From positions 211,113 through 275,112 of the forward strand of contig NZ_WHNW01000004.1 in the NCBI RefSeq assembly GCF_009362845.1: a DNA stretch of 64,000 nucleotides, read 5' to 3'. Source of the stretch: Ostreibacterium oceani. Lineage in GTDB: Bacteria > Pseudomonadota > Gammaproteobacteria > Cardiobacteriales > Ostreibacteriaceae. This document shows positions 37,788 through 46,500 of the stretch, piece after piece. How positions within the stretch are numbered: position 1 is the first letter of the stretch; every line of letters begins with the position of its first letter. The position numbers and the translations under genes were made by a program. Below the pieces are notes generated by a model that saw only the letters and a program-made list of their open reading frames with translations, did no database searches and was not told where the DNA came from.

Positions 37788-38726
37788 TTGGGCTTTGGTA
37801 GTTATGGCTATGAGCCTAAACTACGGCAAAGCGGTGTTCTCGCGAGACCCACGGGGATTTTACCGGGCAGTATGGCGACGAATATGCGGGGCTTTCAGAC
37901 CGTGGGGGCGCAAACGGCCAACGCGCCATCGATTGGCTTTGCGATGGGCATGAATTCATCGCTGCTTGAAAGCGCGATTTCTGAGCAACTGTTTTGTAAT
38001 GAGGAAGTCAACCCCGACAACAATGAATGCTATGGCATCTCCACGGTATCGGGATTACAACGCGCCGCCGCGCAGGGGCAAAAGATTTATCAAATTGATA
38101 AAAACAACCGTGACCAATTGGCAAACATCCGCACCAGTGATGAGAATATGGCAAACGACATACAAAAAGCGATTAACTCAGGCGGTTATGTCATTGTCCC
38201 TGAAAAAGCCGTTGATGGCGTAGGCCGTAATGCAATTTACGTATACATGACATATAATGACCAAACAGGCAATCAAAGCTGGAAAATCAGCGGCGGACTG
38301 AATGGGGCAATTGCTAAGATACTCGGCGTAATTAGTGATTTAGCCACTTTATACACAAGCCTAATTGATGGAGATGTTGACATCATTGATTTGTTAGAAA
38401 AGCCGAAGGTAAAGAAGATATTTCAAAGCCTTGGAAGAGCTTTAACCATGTTTGGCATTATGATTGACTTTTTAGAACTACTCGATCAATGTGGACCTAT
38501 TATTGCCTCCTTGATTGCTGGTTGGTTAGCAACAGTAGGATTTTTAATGACGCAGTTTTCGCTTTTCTTGCTAGGAGGGTTTGTGGGCGTTATGGCCGCG
38601 ATACTTGCCATGGTGATGATTAGTGCTTTTGTTATTCCAATGATACTTAATGAGTTTAGGGAATTGGCATCAGGTTTATTGTGCTCAGCTTCACGTCAAA
38701 CAAGAAGAAATAAATTTTATGCTTGA
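37788..38726 (+). CDS. Orphan toxin cassette 4
   Basis: Repeat homology begins near 37758, in frame but without an ATG; the given start is a TTG inside the repeat. The pre-toxin part runs to SWKISGGLNG near 38308. The C-terminal domain (AKILGVISDLATLYTSLIDG, LGRALTMFGIMIDFLELLDQ, IASLIAGWLATVGFLMTQFS, IPMILNEFRELASGLLC) is homologous to that of the full-length gene and nearly the same as cassette 5. It ends 8 bases inside its immunity candidate. Probably silent in place. Confidence 0.65.
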   Translation: MGFGSYGYEPKLRQSGVLARPTGILPGSMATNMRGFQTVGAQTANAPSIGFAMGMNSSLLESAISEQLFCNEEVNPDNNECYGISTVSGLQRAAAQGQKIYQIDKNNRDQLANIRTSDENMANDIQKAINSGGYVIVPEKAVDGVGRNAIYVYMTYNDQTGNQSWKISGGLNGAIAKILGVISDLATLYTSLIDGDVDIIDLLEKPKVKKIFQSLGRALTMFGIMIDFLELLDQCGPIIASLIAGWLATVGFLMTQFSLFLLGGFVGVMAAILAMVMISAFVIPMILNEFRELASGLLCSASRQTRRNKFYA

Positions 38727-39042
38727 TAAGGAAAAAATAAAGTCAAATTCATTTAGTACATTATTTATTGTTTCGATTAATGTTATATTGTTTCAGGGAA
38801 GCGCGATTATGTTTATGTTTGATCATAGGTTTAATCTGTCTATTTTTGAATCTGCATTAGCTTTTTTACTATCTGTAACTTTTCACTATGCATATGCAAA
38901 AACAAAGCATTATATAGAAGATTGTAAAGTGAGCGACTATCATGACTTTCTAAAATCACAAACTGTTATGGCAGGTTTTTTCTTTATCTACTGTTTGACA
39001 TTCTTGGTTATTATATACATTTTAAGAAACTGGATTAATTAA
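38719..39042 (+). CDS. Candidate immunity protein 4 (small membrane protein)
   Basis: A 107-aa product with three membrane segments (LFIVSINVILFQGSAIMFMF, FESALAFLLSVTFHYAYA, VMAGFFFIYCLTFLVIIYIL). I start at ATG 38719 because it overlaps the toxin stop by 8 bases, exactly as in pairs 1 and 5; a longer frame from 38650 exists. Clearly homologous to candidate 5 (SIFES, HYAYAKTK, YILRNWI shared). Confidence 0.65.
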   Translation: MLDKEKIKSNSFSTLFIVSINVILFQGSAIMFMFDHRFNLSIFESALAFLLSVTFHYAYAKTKHYIEDCKVSDYHDFLKSQTVMAGFFFIYCLTFLVIIYILRNWIN

Positions 39043-39260
39043 AAAATCCTAATTCGCAAGCCACATGAGCGACGAAAACATGGCAGACGACATCCCTACT
39101 TGAAAGCGCGATTTCTGAACAACTCTTTTGTAATGAAGAGGTCAATCCCGACAACAATGAATGCTACGGCATCTCCACGGTATCGGGATTACAACGCGCC
39201 GCCGCACAAGGGCAAAAGATTTATCAAATTGACAAAAACAACCGTGACCAACTGGCTAAC

Positions 39261-39860
39261 GTGCGTACTAGCGGCGAAGATATGGCAGCTGATATGCTAA
39301 AGGCGATTAATTCAGGCGGTTATGTGATTGTCCCTGAAAAAGCCGTTGATGGCGTGGGTCGCAGTGCAATTTATGTATACATGACGTATAATGCGCAAAC
39401 AGGTAGCCAAGCATGGAAAATCAGCGGCGGATTGAATGGGGCAGTTGCTAAAATACTCTGCGTAATTAGTGATTTAGCTAGTTTATACACAAGCCTAATT
39501 GATGGAAATGTTGACATCATTGATTTGTTAGAAAAGCCGAAGGTAAAAAAGATATTTGATCGCCTCGGAAAGGCGTTAGCTATATTTGGTGTTATGGTTG
39601 ATTTTTTAGATTTATTGGAACAATGCGGGCCGATTTTAGCCGTGAGCATTGCTGGTTGGCTGGCATCCATTAGCTTTCTAATGACACAGTTTTCGCTTTT
39701 CTTGCTAGGAGGGTTTGTGGGCGTTATGGCCGCGATACTTGCCATGGTGATGATTAGTGCTTTTATTATTCCAATGGTGCTCAATGAATTGAAAAAATTT
39801 GCTTCTGGTTTATTGTGCTCAGCTTCACGTCAAACAAGAAGAAATAAATTTTATGCTTGA
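39261..39860 (+). CDS. Orphan toxin cassette 5 (5' scrambled)
   Basis: The repeat part starts at about 39065 with a misplaced piece (MSDENMADDI) joined out of frame to the LLESAISEQLF part, so the frame has no natural start; the GTG at 39261 is only the first late candidate. The C-terminal domain (AKILCVISDLASLYTSLIDG, GKALAIFGVMVDFLDLLEQC, SIAGWLASISFLMTQFS, IPMVLNELKKFASGLLC) is a close relative of cassette 4. A 78-base block (39687-39764) is identical in DNA to 38553-38630. It ends 8 bases inside its immunity gene. Confidence 0.6.
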   Translation: MRTSGEDMAADMLKAINSGGYVIVPEKAVDGVGRSAIYVYMTYNAQTGSQAWKISGGLNGAVAKILCVISDLASLYTSLIDGNVDIIDLLEKPKVKKIFDRLGKALAIFGVMVDFLDLLEQCGPILAVSIAGWLASISFLMTQFSLFLLGGFVGVMAAILAMVMISAFIIPMVLNELKKFASGLLCSASRQTRRNKFYA

Positions 39861-40182
39861 TAAATTTAAAGAAAAAATACAAGCAATTTCATTTGGTGCA
39901 CTGTTTACTTTTTCGCTTATTACTTTTTTATTTCAGGGAAGTGCGATTATGATCATGCTTGACCCTGCTAAAAATTATTCTATTTTTGAATCTACACTAA
40001 TTTTTGCGCTATCGGTGCTTTTTCATTATGCATACGCAAAAACAAAGTATTATAATGTGGAGTATGAAGTTAGTGATGGTCGAGACTGGCGGATTCCAAC
40101 AGGCGTTATGCTGGGCTTTTTCTCCACTTACTGCCTAACATTGTTGATTATTATTTACATTCTGAGAAATTGGATTTATTGA
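39853..40182 (+). CDS. Candidate immunity protein 5 (small membrane protein)
   Basis: A 109-aa protein with three membrane segments, homologous to candidate 4 throughout (QGSAIMIMLD, SIFESTLIFALSVLFHYAYA, LLIIIYILRNWIY). ATG 39853 overlaps the toxin stop by 8 bases. Differences from candidate 4 cluster in the loops, as expected if each protects against its own toxin variant; that is inference. Confidence 0.65.
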   Translation: MLDKFKEKIQAISFGALFTFSLITFLFQGSAIMIMLDPAKNYSIFESTLIFALSVLFHYAYAKTKYYNVEYEVSDGRDWRIPTGVMLGFFSTYCLTLLIIIYILRNWIY

Positions 40183-40205
40183 ATATAGTTAATTGTTCTA
40201 CTCTA

Positions 40206-40388
40206 CAGCTCGCGAGCCTCACCCGTGATGATGTTTTGGGGGATTTGGTATATACTGGTGGTTTAGGGTATTTTGCGCAACTTCACAGCATGGATAGAAT
40301 GCTTTCGACACAATCAACCGATATCGGTAGGATGACGTTGGGCTTTGGTAGCTATGGCTATGAGCCCAAACTACGGCAAAGCCCCTAA
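40206..40388 (+). pseudogene. Truncated pre-toxin remnant at the array end
   Basis: This stretch reads QLASLTRDDVLGDLVYTGGLGYFAQLHSMDRMLSTQ and continues to GSYGYEPKLRQS, matching the 1061-aa protein from about 33454, then stops (TAA 40386-40388). It reaches further upstream in the gene than any other cassette. It has no C-terminal domain or immunity gene and marks the end of the array. Confidence 0.75.
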
Positions 40389-40427
40389 AGCTGCAAAGTC
40401 CATAAAATCCACAACGCCCTGATTATT

Positions 40428-41264
40428 TTATTGATTAATCGTGTTTAGGTAGTCGATGGCGGCTGGGTAGCCTTGGGTGGCTGCCGCATTCACCCATTTT
40501 AGCCCGTGCTCAACGTCTCTTTCGGTGCCTTGACCATCAATGTGCGCCATGCCGACGGCGAATATCGCCGGGACAAATCCCCGATCAGCGGCGGCGCGGT
40601 ATAGCTTTAACGCGGCAGTTTTGTTTTGTAAAATGCCACCTAAGCCACGGGCATGCATTGCACCAAGGTTATACAGTGCTTCGCTATGGCCTTGTTCGGC
40701 GGCGCGAGTGAACCAGTTGCGTGCGATTTCGTAATCTTGTTCGATGCCTTGGCCGTGGTAACGGGCAATGCCCATGTTAAACTGGGCAGGGGCGTATCCT
40801 GCTGCTGCGGCTTCTTGGTACCATTGGGTTGCTGTTTGCAAGTTTTTTTCAACGCCAAGTCCATTGGCATAAAGGCTGCCTAAGCGATTCATGGCGGGCA
40901 CGAACTCGCCTTCGACGGCGCGTTGGTACCACGTAAACGCGAGGTCGACATCTTTTTCAACGCCGTGACCATTAAAATACATGGTGCCCAGATTATACAT
41001 GGCGCGGGCATCGCCTTGGTCGGCTGCTTTGCTAAACCATTCGTGGGCTTTGGTGTAATTTTGTTCTACGCTGTCGCCTTGGTAATACTTTAGTCCTAAT
41101 TGCGTTTGTGCATTGATGTCGGCTGCGCCAGCGATAACGGCAGGTGCATGGTTTGTCGTCGTTGTTGTGGTTGATTGCGCCCATGATAGGCTAGAGACGC
41201 TAAGTAAGCTAAGTGGCAGCGACATGCAAAGAGTGATGTTTTTCAACGTGTGCTTAATAATCAT
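40428..41264 (-). CDS. Sel1-repeat protein
   Basis: A 278-aa exported protein (signal MSLPLSLLSVSSLSWAQ). From about residue 50 it is a solenoid of five to six Sel1/TPR-like repeats of 36 aa (AHEWFSKAADQGDARAMYNL GTMYFNGHGVE and similar). Such proteins act as protein-binding scaffolds in the periplasm; no partner is evident. It is transcribed toward the end of the toxin array, on the opposite strand. Confidence 0.88.
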   Translation of the reverse strand: MIIKHTLKNITLCMSLPLSLLSVSSLSWAQSTTTTTTNHAPAVIAGAADINAQTQLGLKYYQGDSVEQNYTKAHEWFSKAADQGDARAMYNLGTMYFNGHGVEKDVDLAFTWYQRAVEGEFVPAMNRLGSLYANGLGVEKNLQTATQWYQEAAAAGYAPAQFNMGIARYHGQGIEQDYEIARNWFTRAAEQGHSEALYNLGAMHARGLGGILQNKTAALKLYRAAADRGFVPAIFAVGMAHIDGQGTERDVEHGLKWVNAAATQGYPAAIDYLNTINQ

Positions 41265-41446
41265 GATGAATCCTAAAGTATGCAGTAAGATGTCTATTAT
41301 AAATCAGCTAGTGGTGATTTGTTCATTTATGACAATTTAGTAACGTTGGGCTGGTCAGGCGATGCTGTTTTATCGTTGTTGCCCCGATAAAACAGAATGA
41401 AACACAATAAGAAACAATAAAACAAGCGCAAAATAGGTTTTCCTGT

Positions 41447-41452
41447 ATAATA
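41447..41452 (+). promoter_or_regulatory. -10 box upstream of typA
   Basis: A perfect TATAAT 30 bases before the typA ATG. The -35 region is weak and no clear ribosome site is seen before the ATG. Confidence 0.45.
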
Positions 41453-41481
41453 ACTTCCTTTTTTGATACAGATAAAAACTC

Positions 41482-43299
41482 ATGCGCGAAAATTTACGAA
41501 ATATTGCTATTATTGCCCACGTCGACCACGGTAAAACAACCTTGGTAGACGAACTCTTTACCCAATCAGGTTCGCTAGATGCGCGAGCAAAACTCGGCGA
41601 ACGCGCGATGGATTCGGGTGATTTGGAAAAAGAGCGCGGCATTACCATCACGGCAAAAAACACAGCCATTCATTACAATGGCTATCATATTAATATCGTT
41701 GATACGCCAGGCCATGCAGATTTCGGTGGAGAAGTCGAGCGCGTACTGTCAATGGTTGATTCGGTGCTGTTGTTGGTTGATGCGGTTGATGGGCCAATGC
41801 CGCAAACCCGATTTGTCACGCAAAAGGCCTTTGCGTTGGGGTTAAAGCCCATTGTTATCGTGAACAAAATTGACCGCGATGGCGCGCGTCCTGATTGGGT
41901 GATTAACGAAATATTTGATTTATTTGACAAGCTGGGCGCGACCGATGAGCAGCTAGATTTTCCGATTATTTATGCGTCAGCCGTAAACGGTTATGCGGGG
42001 CTAGAAGATACTGTCAATAGCGGTGATATGACCCCGATATTTGATGCCATCATTAACAAAGTCCCCGCGCCCGACACCGATGTTGACGGGCCGTTTCAAA
42101 TGCGTGTTAGTTCGTTAGGCTATGATAATTTTAAAGGCGTTATCGGTATTGGTCGCGTTAACCGTGGCAAAATTAAATCGAATACACCCATTACACTAAT
42201 CGATGGTGACGGTAAAAAACGACAAGGCCGCATTTTGCAGATATTTACCTTTTTAGGGCTAGAAAAAGTCGAAACCGATAGCGCACAAGCAGGTGATATC
42301 GTCGCGATTACAGGCGTTGATGATTTAAATATCTCTGATACGTTATGTGACCCGCAGTGCGTAGAGTCAATGCCTGTGTTGACAGTGGATGAACCCACCA
42401 TGAGCATGATGTTTCAAGTTAATACGTCACCGTTTGCGGGTAAGGAAGGCAAATACGTGACCTCTCGCCAAATTCGTGAGCGCTTGGACCGAGAATTACT
42501 ACATAACGTAGCACTGCGTGTAGAAGACACAGCAGACCCAGATAAATTTCGCGTCTCTGGACGTGGCGAGTTGCATCTGTCGGTGCTTATCGAGACCATG
42601 CGCCGCGAGGGGTTTGAATTAGCGGTTGCAAGACCTGAAGTCATTATGCGTGAAATCGATGGCGAGATGCAAGAACCATACGAATTCGTGACGCTAGACG
42701 TTGAAGAGTCTAACCAAGGTGCAGTCATGGAGCAAATGGGGTTGCGCAAAGGGGATTTGCAAAACATGATTAGCGATGGCAAAGGTCGTGTTCGCTTAGA
42801 GTATATTATTCCAACGCGCGGACTGATTGGCTATCAAACCGAGTTTTTGACAACCACGTCAGGCACGGGGATTAAAAACCAAGTATTCGAACACTACGGA
42901 CCTACAAAAGGCGCAGGACTACGTAGTCGAATCAATGGGGTGTTGGTGTCGATGGTGCAGGGTAAAGTGTTAGGGTATGCGCTATTTAATTTGCAAGAGC
43001 GTGGTCGCATGATTGTCAGCCCTGGTGACGAAGTTTACGAAGGCCAAATCGTCGGTATTCATAACAGAGACAATGATTTAGTGGTAAATCCGCTAAAAGC
43101 CAAACAGCTGACGAATGTTCGTGCTTCAGGCTCGGATGATAATATTATTCTGACGCCGCCGATTAAAATGACACTAGAGCAAGCGTTAGAATTTATCCAA
43201 GATGATGAGTTGGTCGAAGTGACACCTGAGAGCATTCGTGTACGCAAAAAATTCCTCAAAGAAAACGAGCGTAAACGCGATTCGCGCAGCAAAGGCTAG
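41482..43299 (+). CDS. typA: Ribosome-associated GTPase TypA/BipA
   Basis: A 605-aa translational GTPase. G1 is AHVDHGKTT, the switch region is [14 protein letters not shown]3 is [13 protein letters not shown]4 is NKIDR. Beta-barrel domain 2, EF-G-like domains and the BipA-specific C-terminus ([20 protein letters not shown]) follow. TypA binds the ribosome and supports assembly and growth under cold or stress. Normal length, and flanked downstream by a strong hairpin terminator. Confidence 0.97.
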   Translation: MRENLRNIAIIAHVDHGKTTLVDELFTQSGSLDARAKLGERAMDSGDLEKERGITITAKNTAIHYNGYHINIVDTPGHADFGGEVERVLSMVDSVLLLVDAVDGPMPQTRFVTQKAFALGLKPIVIVNKIDRDGARPDWVINEIFDLFDKLGATDEQLDFPIIYASAVNGYAGLEDTVNSGDMTPIFDAIINKVPAPDTDVDGPFQMRVSSLGYDNFKGVIGIGRVNRGKIKSNTPITLIDGDGKKRQGRILQIFTFLGLEKVETDSAQAGDIVAITGVDDLNISDTLCDPQCVESMPVLTVDEPTMSMMFQVNTSPFAGKEGKYVTSRQIRERLDRELLHNVALRVEDTADPDKFRVSGRGELHLSVLIETMRREGFELAVARPEVIMREIDGEMQEPYEFVTLDVEESNQGAVMEQMGLRKGDLQNMISDGKGRVRLEYIIPTRGLIGYQTEFLTTTSGTGIKNQVFEHYGPTKGAGLRSRINGVLVSMVQGKVLGYALFNLQERGRMIVSPGDEVYEGQIVGIHNRDNDLVVNPLKAKQLTNVRASGSDDNIILTPPIKMTLEQALEFIQDDELVEVTPESIRVRKKFLKENERKRDSRSKG

Positions 43300-43328
43300 G
43301 CAAGAGACAAAAAAACAATACCGTTAAT

Positions 43329-43393
43329 AAAAACACAACAACTGCGATGTACTTTGATGTCTTTTTTGATATCTTGGCGGTTGTTGTGTTTTT
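43329..43393 (+). terminator. Rho-independent-like terminator after typA
   Basis: A perfect 14-bp inverted repeat, aaaaacacaacaac (43329-43342) and gttgttgtgttttt (43380-43393), ends in a T-run. The loop is long (37 bases), which is unusual, but position and T-run fit termination of typA. Confidence 0.6.
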
Positions 43394-43413
43394 GTTTTGG
43401 CGCGTTTCTCTGA

Positions 43414-43455
43414 TGACGCCTTACTGATGGCACTTTACTGATGACGTTTTGCTGA
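43414..43455. repeat. 14-bp tandem repeat, three units
   Basis: Units tgacgccttactga, tggcactttactga and tgacgttttgctga follow one another in the typA-purL gap. One of several 14-15-bp arrays of unrelated sequence in this window. Confidence 0.7.
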
Positions 43456-43523
43456 TGATAGCTTGGGTCGTCAGCACGTCATGCGCTCGCGAATTTGCAG
43501 GTCGTATTTTTGACTTTTTCACT

Positions 43524-43551
43524 GTGACAACCCTAGTGGTTATGTTAGAAT
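43524..43551 (+). promoter_or_regulatory. Candidate promoter of the pur cluster
   Basis: GTGACA (43524-43529), 16 bases, TAGAAT (43546-43551), 42 bases before the preferred purL ATG. I found no convincing PurR operator. Confidence 0.4.
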
Positions 43552-43593
43552 TGCGTTTTGAATCATCGAGGCGATGTTGTAAGTTACCCTGCC

Positions 43594-46500
43594 ATGAATT
43601 TACGAATTTTTCTAGTTAAAAAAGCGGCGTTTCAAACCGAAGCCGTCGCATTACTCAATGATATCCAGCACACGTTGCATTTGCCCCAAGTTAAGCAACT
43701 CACTATTTATGATGGCTTTGATGTGTTTGGGTTGCCGTCTGATTTCGCCGATAATGATGCCACCGTTAATAATGCCGCCGTTGATTACCGTGAGGCATTA
43801 ATTTGGCAAGTGCTGGGTGATCCGACCACGGATGATTTGCTGGATCAATTGCCAGATGATTTATCAGGTGATTTATCAAGTGAAGGGCGCTTTTGCCTAT
43901 CCTTGGAATATTTGCCTGGGCAGTTTGACCAACGCGCCGATGCCGCCGAGCAAGCAGCGCGCCTAATTAGCGATGCGTTGGCAGATACTCGTATTACCTC
44001 GTTCAAAACGTACTGCTTTACAGGGCAACTCAGCCCGTCTGAGCGTGAAAAAATCACCCGCTACTTATTAAACCCAGTTGATAGTCGATTAAAAGACCTC
44101 AACCGTTTGGTCATCGATGATGTAACGCCAGCCGACCCCGTTGAGGTTATTGCCGGCTTTACGGCAATGGACGCGCCCCAATTGGCGGCGTTTAAGGCGT
44201 CAATCGGGTTGGCGTTAACCGATGCCGATATGGCGTTTATTCAGCAATATTTTCAAGGCGAAGGGCGACAGCCCACCGAAACCGAGATTCGGGTATTAGA
44301 CACATACTGGTCAGACCATTGTCGGCATACCACGTTTTTGACCGAATTGTCATCGATTACCTTTAACGCGGGGCCGTTGCAAAAACAACTACAGGCCAGT
44401 TTTGATGCGTATTTGGCCGCTCGCAATGCCGCAGGTATCGCCGCGCGTCCGATAACGCTGATGGATCTGGCGACCATTAATGCCCGCCATTTGCGTCACC
44501 AAGGCCAGTTGGATAACGTGGAAATTTCAGACGAAATTAACGCATGCTCGGTGTTTGTTGATGTGAAAGCTGGTGCTGAGACTGAAAAATGGTTGTTGCA
44601 ATTTAAAAATGAAACGCATAACCACCCAACAGAAATTGAGCCTTATGGCGGTGCTTCGACTTGTTTAGGTGGGGCAATCCGCGATCCCTTGTCAGGCCGC
44701 GCGTTTGTTTATCAAGCGGTACGTGTGTCGGGGGCGGCTAGCCCACTAGAGCCCGTTGAAAAGACACTGCCGGGCAAGCTGCCACAAATTAAAATTACCA
44801 AAGGTGCCGCGCAGGGATTTTCGGCTTATGGCAATCAGATTGGCGTGGCGACCACGCAAGTTGCTGAAATTTATCACGAAGGATACAAGGCTAAGCGCAT
44901 GGAAGTCGGTGCGGTAGTGGCGGCAACCCCTGCGGAAAATGTGGTGCGCCAAGCACCGACACCAGGCGATAAAATTATTTTATTGGGTGGCAAAACAGGG
45001 CGTGACGGCTGTGGCGGTGCCAGTGGTTCTTCTAAAGCGCATACAGCCGAGTCATTAGAAAAGAGTGGCGCCGAAGTACAAAAAGGCAACCCGCCTGTGG
45101 AGCGCGCCATCCAACGGTTATTCCGTGATCCGTCGGTTGCCCAGCAAATTAAAAAATGTAACGATTTTGGGGCAGGGGGTGTTTGCGTCGCTGTTGGAGA
45201 ATTGGCCGATGGGCTACTGATTGATTTGGATCAAGTGCCGACAAAATATGCAGGACTCTCGGGGACGGAGTTGACGATTTCTGAATCTCAGGAACGCATG
45301 GCCGTTGTGGTTGCGCCAGAGGCGGTTGAATCGTTTATCGCCGCTTGCCAGCGTGAGAATACGTTGGCGGTGGTGATTGCGGAAGTGACCGAAGAAAAGC
45401 GTATGGTAATACGGCATCAAGGGCGTGATATTGTTAATTTGACGCGCGAATTTATTGATAGTGCGGGTGCGCCACAGTCGCAACCGACGGTGGTGGTACA
45501 AGGTGAGTATGGTGAGTCACCGTTTGTCGGTGCTGCTTTTGCTCAAGCAAGCGGTGCTGAAACCAATGAATCCAACGAAACCAATGAAACGCATGCAGGG
45601 ACTTGCACGGATTTGCTGGCACGCCTAGGTGAATTAACGAATGCATCACAACGTGGCTTGCAAGACATGTTTGATAGCAATGTCGGTGCCAGCACGGTAT
45701 TGTTGCCGTATGGCGGTAAAACACAAAACAGCCCAGCAGAAGGGTCTGTGCAGTTGCTACCCAAGGCTAACACCTCGACAGCCTCGGTGATGACGTATGG
45801 ATTTAATGCCGATATTGCGAGCTACAGCCCCTATTTGGGCGGTGCTTATGCCGTCGTTGAAAGTGTTTGTCGTCAAGTCGCCCTTGGCGCGAATCCTGCC
45901 GATATTCATTTGAGTTTTCAAGAATACTTCGAGCGCTTGGGCGATAACCCTGAAAAGTGGGGCAAGCCCTTTGCCGCCTTGTTGGGTGCATTTTCTGCGC
46001 AGTCCGCCTTTGATTTGGCGGCCATTGGCGGCAAAGACTCCATGTCGGGTTCGTTTGGCGAATTGCATGTGCCACCAACGCTGATTTCGTTTGCTGTGTC
46101 TGCGATGGACGCAAGCCAAGTGAAATCCAGCGAACTGAAAGCGCCGAATGAATATATCTATTTATTACCGCATACACCCAACGACGATGGCACACCTAAT
46201 TATGGGCAGTTAAATCGTCATATTCGCTGGTTAGCCTCGCAGACTGCGCTAACGAGTATCATCACAGTCAAGCAAAGCGGTGCCGCAGTTGAGCTAGCCA
46301 AAGCGGCATTTGGCAATGAAATTGGCTTTGCTATTAAGGGCGATGAATCTGCGTTATTTGGTATGGGTTATGGATCGTTTGTTCTGTGCAGCCCAAAACC
46401 GCTTGAGTCAGTGGATTTGGCGTCCGAGTTGGTGCATTTGGGGCAGACCACGGGCGATAAAACGGTCGTTGTTAATGGCAGGCACTATACGCTAAAAGAC

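Larger units (their letters stand above)
33454..40388 (+). repeat. Tandem array of pre-toxin repeats with variable ends
   Basis: The conserved region of the 1061-aa gene (from 33454 to about 34115) recurs in whole or in part at 34790-35350, 36528-37078, 37758-38308, 39065-39438 and 40206-40383. Copies share long, nearly identical DNA (for example the stretch encoding NEEVNPDNNECYGISTVSGL) and part company right after SGGLNG. Each unit ends 20-40 bases after its small membrane-protein gene, and the next repeat begins there. Confidence 0.9.

Noticed and set aside
43594-43660. PurR operator or purine riboswitch before purL
   Set aside because: No PurR-type palindrome and no conserved purine aptamer elements could be found by eye in 43300-43593.
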